DNA of 64,000 nucleotides. Source: Coriobacteriaceae bacterium (GTDB lineage Bacteria; Actinomycetota; Coriobacteriia; Coriobacteriales; Coriobacteriaceae). The notes below the pieces were generated by a model. That model was not told the DNA's origin and did not search any database. It worked only from the letters and a program-made list of their open reading frames with translations. Position 1 is the stretch's first letter. Every line of letters begins with the position of its first letter. Both the position numbers and the translations under genes were made by a program. Positions 46,821-55,280 of the stretch are shown piece after piece. The DNA is taken from NCBI GenBank assembly GCA_902399975.1, contig CABOHA010000002.1:62001-126000 (forward strand), given 5' to 3'.

Positions 46821-46870
46821 GGCGATTGAGGTGAGTTGAGGGCGATTGAGGTGAGTTGAGGGCGTTTGAG
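46821..46870. repeat. 20-bp tandem repeat, two and a half copies
   Basis: GGCGATTGAGGTGAGTTGAG is present at 46821-46840 and 46841-46860, then a half copy with one change at 46861-46870. It lies between pth and the left 202-bp element. Confidence 0.85.
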
Positions 46871-46890
46871 CGGTTGCAGGAAACCGGGGT

Positions 46891-47092
46891 GGACAGTTAG
46901 TTCAGATTTGTATAAAGCAAGAGGCTCTCGGCTGCCAAAATCGGAGACATGGAGCCGTTTCGGTGCTTTGGGGCGCACGTTTTGCGCTATTTCGAAGCCA
47001 TTCGAGCCTTTAAATGAGGTGATTGGCCCCGAGATGGCAGCAAAGCGCCTTGAAATAAGCCGTCTGTTTATACAAATCTGAACTAACTGTCC
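46891..47092. repeat. 202-bp element with 26-bp terminal inverted repeats, copy A
   Basis: GGACAGTTAGTTCAGATTTG (continuing TATAAA) at 46891-46916 is repeated inverted at 47067-47092. Outside, one more T/A pair extends the match. The inside has no transposase and no convincing gene. Its total length equals copy B exactly, but the interiors have diverged strongly. No target-site duplication is evident. Confidence 0.85.
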
Positions 47093-47126
47093 AGCCTTGC
47101 TCGGCGATGTTGTCGAGATACGCTTT

Positions 47127-48254
47127 CTAGACCGGCGCGAGGCCGATTCCGGCCCGAAGAGCGTTGAGCCATGCAGCTTGACGCTTGCGATAGCCCTTGA
47201 TGCGATAGCGGAATCGAATACCGGCAAGTCGATGCATCGTCTGGGCGAAGGCTTCGAGTGCAACAAGGTCTTTCATTTGGTCGCGATTGATAACCAGAAC
47301 GTGAACGCCCATGGCTTTAAGGCCGTTGTTGCGGTTTCCGTCGTGGATGCGAGCGTTCTGGAGCTCGTGTCCAATTCCGTTGTATTCGTTGTCGACTCCT
47401 GCGGCCGGACAATATAAGTCGCAGATGGCATAGGGGATGCCCGAGGACATGTTGACTGCAAGGGTGTCGAAGTCGATTCGATAGTTGAGCAGCAGACCTC
47501 CCATGGGCAGGCTGCAACATCCGAATCCGCCAAAACGCATGGGTGCGCCTAGGACGGCGAACATTAAGGATTCCGCTGGGGATGCGGATCCGGCTCGGGC
47601 GAGCCTGACGGCCGTGCGAAACGAGGCGTAGGAGCTGCTTTTGGCAAACTGTGCGACTGCCTCGAGCTCTTTTATGGTTGTAGCAGGCTCGCATTTGTAG
47701 TGTGCCTGCTCGTAGCGGGTTTCGTTTTGTTTTTCGGCTGCCGGTTGGTCGCCCTGGCAATCAAGATCGTCCAGCACTTTGAAGCTATCGGCCTTGGGCC
47801 ACGTGTCGTCATGGGCGATGGGATAGGTTGCCTCGGGCGGGAGGGAGTAAGAGCCGAGTAGCTCCATGAGAAGCATCAGGACCTTGGCTACGGGCTCATT
47901 CCTAGAGTACAACATGGCTGTCATGGCGGGAGACGTTGCGTAGATGTCGGCTTCGATGTGCATGATTGCCCCTGCGGGAAGCGGGGCGGTGATGGAGTGC
48001 TGGAGAAGGCGTTCGTCGGGGCGTCTGTTGTTACCATCCGCAACAAGGAGGTCTAAGCGCTCGGAGTCGTCTTCGTTCCAGGCATCAAGCATCGAAAGAG
48101 CCGCAAAGTCTATGGCGTCTTTATTGGGAACGCAGCCCGCAAGGGCTTGTGCTTGTTGTTCGGCGTTGATGGCGCTCCAGGGAAGCGCAGAGTACACCCG
48201 TCGAGCGCGGCGAATTGCGCGGAGGGCGGAGAAATGTGAGATCACGGCGGTCAT
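47127..48254 (-). CDS. unknown protein with a Vsr/DUF559-like nuclease motif, flanked by 202-bp elements
   Basis: This 375-residue protein has a C-terminal stretch AICDLYCPAAGVDNEYNGIG followed by RIHDGNRNNGLKAMGVHVLV. The order Asp279...Glu290-x-Asn-Gly...His, then Asp-x-x-Arg...Gly, matches PD-(D/E)XK endonucleases of the Vsr/DUF559 group. The N-terminal 250 residues are not recognised. The weak site before ATG 48254 leaves the start uncertain. It lies alone between two inverted-repeat elements and splits an otherwise housekeeping region (pth / prs-glmU), which suggests insertion. Its role could be defence or repair; this is inference. Confidence 0.6.
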   Translation of the reverse strand: MTAVISHFSALRAIRRARRVYSALPWSAINAEQQAQALAGCVPNKDAIDFAALSMLDAWNEDDSERLDLLVADGNNRRPDERLLQHSITAPLPAGAIMHIEADIYATSPAMTAMLYSRNEPVAKVLMLLMELLGSYSLPPEATYPIAHDDTWPKADSFKVLDDLDCQGDQPAAEKQNETRYEQAHYKCEPATTIKELEAVAQFAKSSSYASFRTAVRLARAGSASPAESLMFAVLGAPMRFGGFGCCSLPMGGLLLNYRIDFDTLAVNMSSGIPYAICDLYCPAAGVDNEYNGIGHELQNARIHDGNRNNGLKAMGVHVLVINRDQMKDLVALEAFAQTMHRLAGIRFRYRIKGYRKRQAAWLNALRAGIGLAPV

Positions 48255-48419
48255 AGCTATAAGGTACTCAGCCGTTGGCGAAATGATATGGCTGTGCCGT
48301 TCTTTTCGCTCAAAGGAGCGTCGTGTGCCGCGGACGGTAGCGCGATTGTGCGAGGGGCCTTGAAAAACGGAGCGCGGGGCGCTGGTTTGGCCTTGAAGGT
48401 ATGGACCGAGATGGGTGCT

Positions 48420-48621
48420 GGACAGTTAGTTCAGATTTGTATAAAACGACCGGGGCATTTTGCCATTACTGAAGGGTTCAGTGGGCAAAATGGAGCAAAT
48501 GACATAGTGAAGACGTCCGCCAGAAGAGAGATTGGCCAATATTATGCCGACAAGAGGGCTTTTGGCGTATCAAGTGACCCGTGTGAGCGCTCAGAAAAAT
48601 ACAAATTTGAACTAACTGTCC
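48420..48621. repeat. 202-bp element with 26-bp terminal inverted repeats, copy B
   Basis: The left end (48420-48445) is identical to copy A's left end. The right end (48596-48621) has three differences from a perfect complement. The interior carries its own inverted repeat CATTTTGCC/GGCAAAATG. It flanks the other side of the gene at 47127-48254. Confidence 0.85.
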
Positions 48622-48644
48622 AAGGCGGGTTGGCGAGGAATAGA

Positions 48645-48678
48645 AGGGGGGGTCGGAAGCGAACTTCCGACCCCCTTT
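48645..48678. terminator. terminator of prs
   Basis: GGGGGTCGGAAG (48648-48659) pairs with 48664-48675 around CGAA. The minus strand continues CCCTTCTATTCC, and the + strand ends CCCTTT. It follows the prs stop. Confidence 0.8.
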
Positions 48679-48710
48679 GAAACATCAAAGATGATGCGAT
48701 GTGCGTTGGA

Positions 48711-49697
48711 TTACAGCGCGAAGTCGCCGCCGACGAGCGTGGAGACGGGCTCCTCGTGGTAAACGGCGGAGATGGCCTGAGCGAACTCCTCGGCGACCGA
48801 GATGGTCTTAATCTTGCCGCCGACCTCGACGGGAATGGCATCGGTGACGACGCACTCGACGATGGGGGCGTCGTTCAGACGCTCGATGGCCGGACCGGAG
48901 AAGATGCCGTGGGTGGCGCACACGTAGATGTCGCCGGCACCCATAGCCTTGAGCTCCTTGACGTTGGCGCACAGGGTGCCAGCGGTGTCGATCATGTCGT
49001 CGTTGATGATGCAGGTCTTGCCCTTGATGTCACCGATGATGCCCATGACCTCGGCGGCGTTGTGGCGCGGACGGCCCTTGTGGGCGATGGCCAGGTCGCA
49101 GCCGAGCATGTCGGACAGCTTCTTGGCGGCCTTGGCACGACCCACGTCGGGGGAGACGACAACCAGGTTGTCGGTGTCGAAGTGCATGTCGTTGTAGTAC
49201 TGGCCAAACAGCGGCAGCGCGGACAGGTGGTTAACCGGGATATCAAAGAAGCCCTGGATCTGACCCTGGTGCAGGTCGAGGGTGATGATGCGGTTGACGC
49301 CGGCGCGCTCGAGCAGGTTGGCGACGAGGCGGGCAGTGATGGGCTCGCGCGGGCCGGCCTTGCGGTCCTGGCGGGCATAGCCGTAGTGGGTGATAACGGC
49401 GGTGATGGAGCGGGCGGATGCGCGCTTGGCAGCGTCGGTGGCGATGAGCAGCTCCATGAGCATGTCGTTGACGTTGCCGCCGGCCACGGACTGAATCAGG
49501 AAGACGTCGGCGCCGCGGACGGTCTCGTCGTAGCGGGCGTAAATCTCACCATTGGCGAACTGCTTTAGCGTAAGGCCCGAAAGCTCGACCCCAAGGTACT
49601 CAGCAATCTTCTGAGCGAGGGGACGGTTGGAGGAACCGGAATACACGCGGATGGACTTGCGCATATTCTCCGACTTCTCGGGATCATTAATCGGCAT
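48711..49697 (-). CDS. prs: ribose-phosphate pyrophosphokinase
   Basis: Prs makes PRPP for purines, pyrimidines, His, Trp and NAD. The 328 residues carry RVYSGSSNRPLAQKIAEYLG, YGYARQDRKAGPREPITARL, DLHQGQIQGFFDIPVNHL and the PRPP loop IINDDMIDTAGTLC. GGAGAAGGG precedes the ATG. It follows glmU in the same direction, a gene order common in Gram-positives, but a terminator separates them. Confidence 0.95.
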   Translation of the reverse strand: MPINDPEKSENMRKSIRVYSGSSNRPLAQKIAEYLGVELSGLTLKQFANGEIYARYDETVRGADVFLIQSVAGGNVNDMLMELLIATDAAKRASARSITAVITHYGYARQDRKAGPREPITARLVANLLERAGVNRIITLDLHQGQIQGFFDIPVNHLSALPLFGQYYNDMHFDTDNLVVVSPDVGRAKAAKKLSDMLGCDLAIAHKGRPRHNAAEVMGIIGDIKGKTCIINDDMIDTAGTLCANVKELKAMGAGDIYVCATHGIFSGPAIERLNDAPIVECVVTDAIPVEVGGKIKTISVAEEFAQAISAVYHEEPVSTLVGGDFAL

Positions 49698-49836
49698 TAC
49701 CCTTCTCCTTTATATCGAATGCCATATAGATGCCTTCTTGCATTGTAACCGCGCGGCGGGGTTTATCGAGTCTTGATAACGTCTTTACCGTCAACGGACA
49801 CGAACCGACCACTCATCCGGTCGCGCAGGTCAGCAT

Positions 49837-49873
49837 AGAAAAAGGAGCCGTCCCCATGGGAACAGCTCCTTAG
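49837..49873 (-). terminator. terminator of glmU
   Basis: On the minus strand AAGGAGC-TGTTCC pairs with GGGACG-GCTCCTT around CATG, followed by TTTTTC. It lies between glmU and prs. Confidence 0.82.
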
Positions 49874-49888
49874 ATGCTTGATAAAACG

Positions 49889-51301
49889 TTATACCTCGTC
49901 GTCCTCGTGCAGACGGCGGCGATAATCGGCGGCCCAGCCCTCAATATTTACCTGACGGGCACGACCCAGTCCGAGTGCGTCTGCCGGGACCGGCTCGGTG
50001 ATGACGGAGCCGGCGGCCACGAGCGCGCCGTCGCCGATCTGGGCAGGCGCGACCATCATGGTGTCGGAGCCGATGAAGGCATCCTTGCCGATGACGGTCT
50101 TGTGCTTGTGCACGCCGTCGTAGTTGCAGGTGATGGAGCCAGCGCCCACGTTGACGCCGGGGCCCATGGTGGTGTCGCCGATGTAGGACAGGTGCGGCAC
50201 CTTGGATCCCTCGCCGATCGTGGACTTTTTGATCTCCACGTGCGTGCCGGCTTTGGAGCCGTCGAGCATGTGGGTGCCCGGGCGCAGGTAGGCGCGCGGG
50301 CCGCAGTCGACGCCGTTCTCGATGACGGCCTCGATGGCGATGGTCTCGTCGATGACGCAGCCGCTGCCGACGGTGGTGTCGGTGAGGCGGCTGTTGGGGC
50401 CGAGCTGGCACTCCTCGCCCACGGTGACGTGGCCGATCAGGTGCGTCTGCGGCCACACGACGGTATCGCGGCCGATAACGGCATCGGGGCCGATCCAGGC
50501 CTGCGTGGGGTCGATGAAGGTAACGCCCTCGGCCATCCAGTGCTCGTTGATGCGGTCGCGCGCGATGGCGGTGAGCTGTGCGAGCTGGATGCGGCTGTTG
50601 ACGCCCAGGCCGTCGCGGTAGTCGTCGCAGTGGAAGATGGAGACAGCCTGGCCGTGGCCTTTGAGGATCTCGAGCATGTCGGGCAGGTAGTACTCGGATT
50701 GCGCGTTGTCGTTGCCGATCTCGTTAATGTGGGCGGCGAGCTGCGCGCCGTCAAAGGCGTAGCAGCCGGCGTTGCACTCCAGCAGCGTGGCGGCCTGCTC
50801 GGGCGTGCAGTCCTTCTGCTCGATGATGCGCTCGATCTGGCCGTCGTCGCCCAGTTTGATGCGGCCGTAGCCGAAAGGATCGGGCGGGGTCATGGTCATG
50901 ACGGTGCAGGCGAGCTCGCCGGTGGCGACGGTTTGCGCGAACTTGGCGACGGTGTCGGCGGTGATGAGCGGCAGGTCGCCGTTGAGCACCACGACGGGGC
51001 CTTGCGTGATGCCACAGGCCTCGAGTGCGACCTTCACGGCGTGACCGGTGCCCAGACGCTCGGTCTGCTCGACGCACTCGACCTTGGTGGCGCTGTTGGC
51101 GTAGGCGCCGTCGATGAGGGCGCGCATCTCGTCGGCGTGGCTGCCGATGACAACCACGACGCGGCTGCAGCCGGCCTTGATGGTAGCGTCGACGATCCAC
51201 TGGACCATGGGCTTACCCAGGATCTTGTGCGAAACCTTGCAGTGGTTCGACTTCATGCGGGTGCCCTCGCCGGCAGCGAGGATAATTGCGGTTGCGTCCA
51301 T
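49889..51301 (-). CDS. glmU: bifunctional GlcNAc-1-P uridyltransferase / GlcN-1-P acetyltransferase
   Basis: GlmU makes UDP-GlcNAc for peptidoglycan. The N-terminal nucleotidyltransferase has AIILAAGEGTRMKSNHCK, VVVLNGDLPLI and EYYLPDMLEIL. The C-terminal left-handed beta-helix has AWIGPDAVIGRDTVVWPQTH, THVEIKKSTIGEGSKVPHLS and GSITCNYDGVHKHKT. Length 470, as usual. ATG 51301 follows AGGAGA. Confidence 0.95.
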   Translation of the reverse strand: MDATAIILAAGEGTRMKSNHCKVSHKILGKPMVQWIVDATIKAGCSRVVVVIGSHADEMRALIDGAYANSATKVECVEQTERLGTGHAVKVALEACGITQGPVVVLNGDLPLITADTVAKFAQTVATGELACTVMTMTPPDPFGYGRIKLGDDGQIERIIEQKDCTPEQAATLLECNAGCYAFDGAQLAAHINEIGNDNAQSEYYLPDMLEILKGHGQAVSIFHCDDYRDGLGVNSRIQLAQLTAIARDRINEHWMAEGVTFIDPTQAWIGPDAVIGRDTVVWPQTHLIGHVTVGEECQLGPNSRLTDTTVGSGCVIDETIAIEAVIENGVDCGPRAYLRPGTHMLDGSKAGTHVEIKKSTIGEGSKVPHLSYIGDTTMGPGVNVGAGSITCNYDGVHKHKTVIGKDAFIGSDTMMVAPAQIGDGALVAAGSVITEPVPADALGLGRARQVNIEGWAADYRRRLHEDDEV

Positions 51302-51490
51302 GTGATCTCCTGTTACGTTATAGAGACGTGTGTTTGGAAACGATACACGGCGCAATATGATACCGCAGGCATATGACGAGCGCGTAACGATTGACGCATT
51401 GCCGCCGATGTCGGTGCCGTTGACGCGGTGTTTGCGCTGGTTGTGTATGGTGGCGGCGCTGCGGCGTTGACGTTTGAGCGAGGGGATGGG

Positions 51491-52384
51491 GTGCCCGTGG
51501 ATATCATGCGAGAGGAATCGGGCAACGAGCCCGTCGCGGCATTCTCGATGTCGCATCCGGCTGTGCCGGCACTCTATATAGTGCTGACGCTGGGGCTCAC
51601 TATGTTCTCGATGCAGCCGGTACTGATTGCGCTGTCACTTGCGGGCGGGCTGGCGTATGGATTTGCGACGCGTGGGGCTGCCCGCACGTTGGGGGCGCTT
51701 CGCTGGCAGCTGCCGGTGATTTTGATTATCGCGCTGGTCAATCCTCTGTTTAGCGCCTCGGGCTCGACGGAGCTGTTCCGTATTGGCATGCGCGCGGTGT
51801 ATCTGGAGAGCATGGTATACGGCCTGTGCATGGGCGGGCTGTTTGTGGCGAGCGTGCTGTGGTTTGGGGCCGCGGCGTCGATGCTCGAATACGACAAGGT
51901 GCTCGCGCTGCTGGGTAATGCCGCACCGGTGATTGCGCTCATGATCTCGATGTGCATGAGGCTTATCCCGCAGTTTTTGCGCCGCGGTCGTACGGTGCTG
52001 GCGGTGCAGGATGCGATTGATGTGCCGGGCCGCGCGCCGGCCGACCCCGTACGCTCGCGCCTGCGGGCGTCGAGCGTGTTGATGGGCTGGGGCATGGAAG
52101 ATTCGCTGGAGCGCGCGGACGCGATGCGCTCGCGCGGGTGGGGTGCCGCGACGCGTCGTACGACGTATGCGCGGTATCGACTGGGGCGCAGCGACATTGC
52201 CGCGCTGGTTGGGCTTGCGTTGTTTGGCGTGGCCACGGCGGCAGTGGCGTGGACCGCGACGACGCAGTATTCGTTTTATCCGCAGCTCTCGGTGCCGGCG
52301 CCGTGGCCGGGCTATGTCGTGTACGCTGCCTGGATGGTGCTGCCTTGCGCGTTGCATGCGATTGATGAGAAGAGGTTTGGCTGA
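51491..52384 (+). CDS. ECF transporter T component (EcfT/CbiQ family)
   Basis: The 297-residue membrane protein couples the ATPases to the substrate-binding S component. It has about six helices. The coupling-helix motif near 180-225 (RRGRTVLAVQDAIDVPGR, then SLERADAMRSRGWG) carries the family Ala-Arg-Gly signature (here SRG). GTG 51491 is chosen because AGGGG lies 5 nt before it; ATG 51506 is the alternative. The stop overlaps the ATPase start (TGATG). Confidence 0.85.
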   Translation: MPVDIMREESGNEPVAAFSMSHPAVPALYIVLTLGLTMFSMQPVLIALSLAGGLAYGFATRGAARTLGALRWQLPVILIIALVNPLFSASGSTELFRIGMRAVYLESMVYGLCMGGLFVASVLWFGAAASMLEYDKVLALLGNAAPVIALMISMCMRLIPQFLRRGRTVLAVQDAIDVPGRAPADPVRSRLRASSVLMGWGMEDSLERADAMRSRGWGAATRRTTYARYRLGRSDIAALVGLALFGVATAAVAWTATTQYSFYPQLSVPAPWPGYVVYAAWMVLPCALHAIDEKRFG

Positions 52385-54027
52385 TGTCTCGGTTGGATAG
52401 GGGCCCGGTGTCGGGCGCGGCGTGCGGCCCGGATATTCCGGCGATTGAGGTGCAGGGCCTTAGTTTTGCCTATCCCGGGGCCGGGGCACCGGTGCTCGAG
52501 GGGCTTGATTGGCGTGTTCCCCAAGGTGCATTTGCGCTGCTTGTTGGCGGTACCGGTTCGGGCAAGTCGACGCTACTGTCGCTGCTCAAGCCCGAGATCG
52601 CGCCGGCGGGCGAGCGCACTGGTGATGCGCGCGTGCTGGGCGAGAACGTTGCCGACATGGACGTGCGGGCATCGGCGGAGCGCGTGGGCTATGTGTTCCA
52701 GGATCCCGAGAACCAGATCGTGTGCGAAACCGTGTGGCACGAGATGGCGTTTGGCCTGGAAAACTTGGGGCTAGCACGTGATGAGATGCGCCGTCGCGTA
52801 GCTGAGACCAGCTATTTCTTTGGTCTGGAGGACTGGCTTCATCGCGATACTGACACGCTTTCGGGTGGTCGCAAACAGTTGCTGTCGTTGGCGGCCGTTC
52901 TGGCGCTGCGCCCGCGCGTGCTGCTGCTCGACGAGCCCACGTCTCAGCTCGATCCCGTTGCCGAGAAGAATTTCCTGCACGCGCTGTTTCGTGTGAATCG
53001 CGAGCTGGGCTGCACGGTTGTTGTGGCGACGCATCAGCCGCGCCCAATGCTCGAATACGCGACGTGTGCGTACCGGATTGAGGACGGTCGCGTGCGCGAG
53101 GTGGCGGATATGGCTTCTTTGGGACGCCGAGAATCGCTGTTTTCCGACGACATGTTGGGGTGGGGTGCCGTCCGATGTGCAAAAAACGGAGTATTCAGCA
53201 GGCGTGAGGACAATTTGGGCTCTCTGGAGCCGCCCGGGGACGTATCGAGCGCGAAAAAAAGTTCGGGATTGGACAAATCGTCCGAATTTGTGGCGCAAAC
53301 GTCGCTCGAGAACGGCTCGGAAGCCTTCCCGCGCACGAATGGAAGCAGAATACTCCAAAAAATGCACGCTGGGTCGGCTACCACCCTGTCGGAAGGCTGG
53401 TTTCGCTACGATCGCGCGGGCGGTTGGGTGCTGCGCGGGCTCGATGCGTCGTTTTCGGCTGGCGCGGTGCATGCAGTCGTGGGCGGAAACGGCTGCGGCA
53501 AGTCGACGATGCTTTCGGTGCTGGCCAAGACCGCCAAGCTGCAGCGCGGCCGCATGGTGCGCGGAGCGGCCTCGGCGGCGCTGTTGCCTCAGAATCCCAA
53601 AGCATTGCTGGTTGCCGAGACGGTTCGCGATGAGCTGATGGAATGGGCCTCGACCTGCGGATATGACGAGAACTTGGCGCGGGAGCGTGCGGCGCAACTG
53701 GGATTGGACGGCCTGGAGACGCGTCACCCCTACGACCTCTCGGGCGGACAGCGCCAGCTGCTCGCGCTGGCAAAGCTGCTGCTGATTGGCCCCGAGCTGC
53801 TGCTGCTTGACGAGCCCACGAAGGGCTTGGACCTGGAGAGCCGCCGCATCATCGCCCGCGCCCTGCGTGACCATGCGAAGGCTGGCGGCACCGTCATCAT
53901 GGCTACGCACGATTTGGACTTTGCCGAGCAGGTCGCCGACGACATCGCCATGATGTTCGATGGCGAGATTGCCTGCATGGAGCCCCCGGCCGACTTCTTT
54001 GCCGACAACGTGTTTTATAGGGCGTGA
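52384..54027 (+). CDS. fused double ATP-binding protein of an ECF transporter
   Basis: Both ECF ATPases are joined in 547 residues. Domain 1 has Walker A GGTGSGKST (about 56), signature LSGGRKQ (159) and Walker B LLLDEPTSQLDP. Domain 2 has Walker A GGNGCGKST (about 369), signature LSGGQRQ (453) and LLLLDEPTKGLDLE. A linker of about 75-80 residues (about 255-335) is Ser/Arg-rich and low complexity with lower GC. It starts in overlap with the T component and is followed by the S component, giving a complete T-AA-S operon. Confidence 0.9.
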   Translation: MSRLDRGPVSGAACGPDIPAIEVQGLSFAYPGAGAPVLEGLDWRVPQGAFALLVGGTGSGKSTLLSLLKPEIAPAGERTGDARVLGENVADMDVRASAERVGYVFQDPENQIVCETVWHEMAFGLENLGLARDEMRRRVAETSYFFGLEDWLHRDTDTLSGGRKQLLSLAAVLALRPRVLLLDEPTSQLDPVAEKNFLHALFRVNRELGCTVVVATHQPRPMLEYATCAYRIEDGRVREVADMASLGRRESLFSDDMLGWGAVRCAKNGVFSRREDNLGSLEPPGDVSSAKKSSGLDKSSEFVAQTSLENGSEAFPRTNGSRILQKMHAGSATTLSEGWFRYDRAGGWVLRGLDASFSAGAVHAVVGGNGCGKSTMLSVLAKTAKLQRGRMVRGAASAALLPQNPKALLVAETVRDELMEWASTCGYDENLARERAAQLGLDGLETRHPYDLSGGQRQLLALAKLLLIGPELLLLDEPTKGLDLESRRIIARALRDHAKAGGTVIMATHDLDFAEQVADDIAMMFDGEIACMEPPADFFADNVFYRA

Positions 54028-54031
54028 TGGG

Positions 54032-54745
54032 ATGACGGATTATCGCATCGTGCGCCTACTCGCAAAACTGGAGATACCGCTGCTGCTGGCGGTGCCAGCC
54101 GTGATGGCTGCGGCGTTGCTGGCGGGCGTTGAGCAGGCGGCGCTCGCCATGCTTGTCGTGGTGGCGCTGGTGCTTGCGCTGTTCTTTGCAGGCTACGAGG
54201 CGTCGCGACCGGGCCTGCGCCAGATTATGCCAACGCTGGTTCTGGCGGCGTTGGCCGCGGCGGGGCGCATCTTGTTTGGCCCCATTCCCGACTTTAAACC
54301 CGCGAGTGCCATCGCCATTATCGCGGGGGCGACGCTTGGCCGCCGCAATGGTTTTATGGTTGGCGCGCTGGCGGCGCTGACCAGCAATTTCTTTTTTGGA
54401 CAGGGCATGTGGACGCCGTGGCAGATGTATGCCTGGGGGCTCGTGGGATACGTTGGCGGTGCGCTGGCGCATGCCGGCGCTTTTGATCGCGCCGATGGCA
54501 CCGTGCGTATGCTGGCGCTGCTGACCTACGGCTTTGCTTCGGGTTTGCTGTACGGCGTTGTGATCAACGCCTACGACATTATCGGTTTTGTTCAACCGCT
54601 CACGTGGGCGGGTGCCATGGCGCGTCTTGCCACCGCCGTACCGTTCGATATCACGCACGGCCTTGCGACCTGCGTGTTTTTGGTCGCCCTGTACAAGCCT
54701 TGGTGTCGCCGCATCAACCGAGTCGTCGTGAAGTACGGACTGTAG
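54032..54745 (+). CDS. ECF transporter S component (CblT/CbrT-like)
   Basis: This 237-residue membrane protein has FGPIPDFKPASAIAIIAGAT, LGRRNGFMVGALAALTSNFF and FGQGMWTPWQMYAWGLVGYV. This combination is seen in S components annotated as CblT/CbrT and proposed to carry cobalamin or its dimethylbenzimidazole precursor. It is the last gene of the ECF operon, with the start 4 nt after the ATPase stop. No B12 riboswitch is visible upstream of the operon, so the substrate is uncertain. Confidence 0.75.
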   Translation: MTDYRIVRLLAKLEIPLLLAVPAVMAAALLAGVEQAALAMLVVVALVLALFFAGYEASRPGLRQIMPTLVLAALAAAGRILFGPIPDFKPASAIAIIAGATLGRRNGFMVGALAALTSNFFFGQGMWTPWQMYAWGLVGYVGGALAHAGAFDRADGTVRMLALLTYGFASGLLYGVVINAYDIIGFVQPLTWAGAMARLATAVPFDITHGLATCVFLVALYKPWCRRINRVVVKYGL

Positions 54746-54792
54746 GGCTGGTTGCGCCGGGGCGGGAATCAATACTGCAGAAGTGCCATTTT

Positions 54793-54944
54793 AAAACTAT
54801 GCCGGTTTACGGGGCCAGATTGGCACAAGCAGACCATGCCGGCTATTTTTGAAATAGAGCAAGCCGTTTACCTGCGGTTTTATTATTTCGGAATTGCGTA
54901 TGGTTGGGGGTTCGCGATTTAGCCCCGTAAACTGGCATAGTTTT
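54793..54944. repeat. inverted-repeat element of 152 bp
   Basis: A 23-nt arm (54793-54815) recurs inverted at 54922-54944 with one G-U difference. The 106-nt interior has TTTACCTGCGGTTTT, also present in the next element. Confidence 0.8.
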
Positions 54945-54974
54945 GGAATGGCTGGCTGATATGACGGGCGTCGT

Positions 54975-55279
54975 GACCCTCAAGAGCCAAATTGATCCGT
55001 TTTCTTCCGTCTCCAGACGCCCCCGGGGAATCAGCTGAACTCGCCCGCCACGAAATCGGCCTATCTACTACGTTTGGCCCGACACCCCCAAACACAACCG
55101 TGTTTTATGAAAAACCGTAGGCTTTCTACCTGCGGTTTTCTTTTTGCGTTGTTCACTGTGGTTGAGGGTGGTGGCTTAAACGTAGTAGATGGGCGTGTTT
55201 CGTGGCGGATGGGTCACGCGGATACCCTCACGAGGCCCAAAATGATCCGTTTTCCTCCGTCCCCAGGGGATCAGTTGGG
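54975..55279. repeat. nested repeat block with flanking direct repeats
   Basis: Direct repeats with TGATCCGTTTTC.TCCGTC lie at about 54975-55038 and 55222-55279. Between them ATCTACTACGTTT (55063-55075) is inverted at 55178-55190, and inside that AAAACCG.AGG / CCT.CGGTTTT forms a hairpin (55111-55139). No gene is seen in the 535-bp gap. Confidence 0.75.
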
Positions 55280-55280
55280 G

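Noticed and set aside
46811..47266. Proteins encoded across the 202-bp elements
   Set aside because: The frames run through the terminal repeats and neighbouring gene, lack ribosome binding sites, and differ between copies apart from the repeat-encoded ends.
51302..51490. Cobalamin riboswitch before the ECF operon
   Set aside because: No B12-box-like sequence or extended structure was seen by eye.
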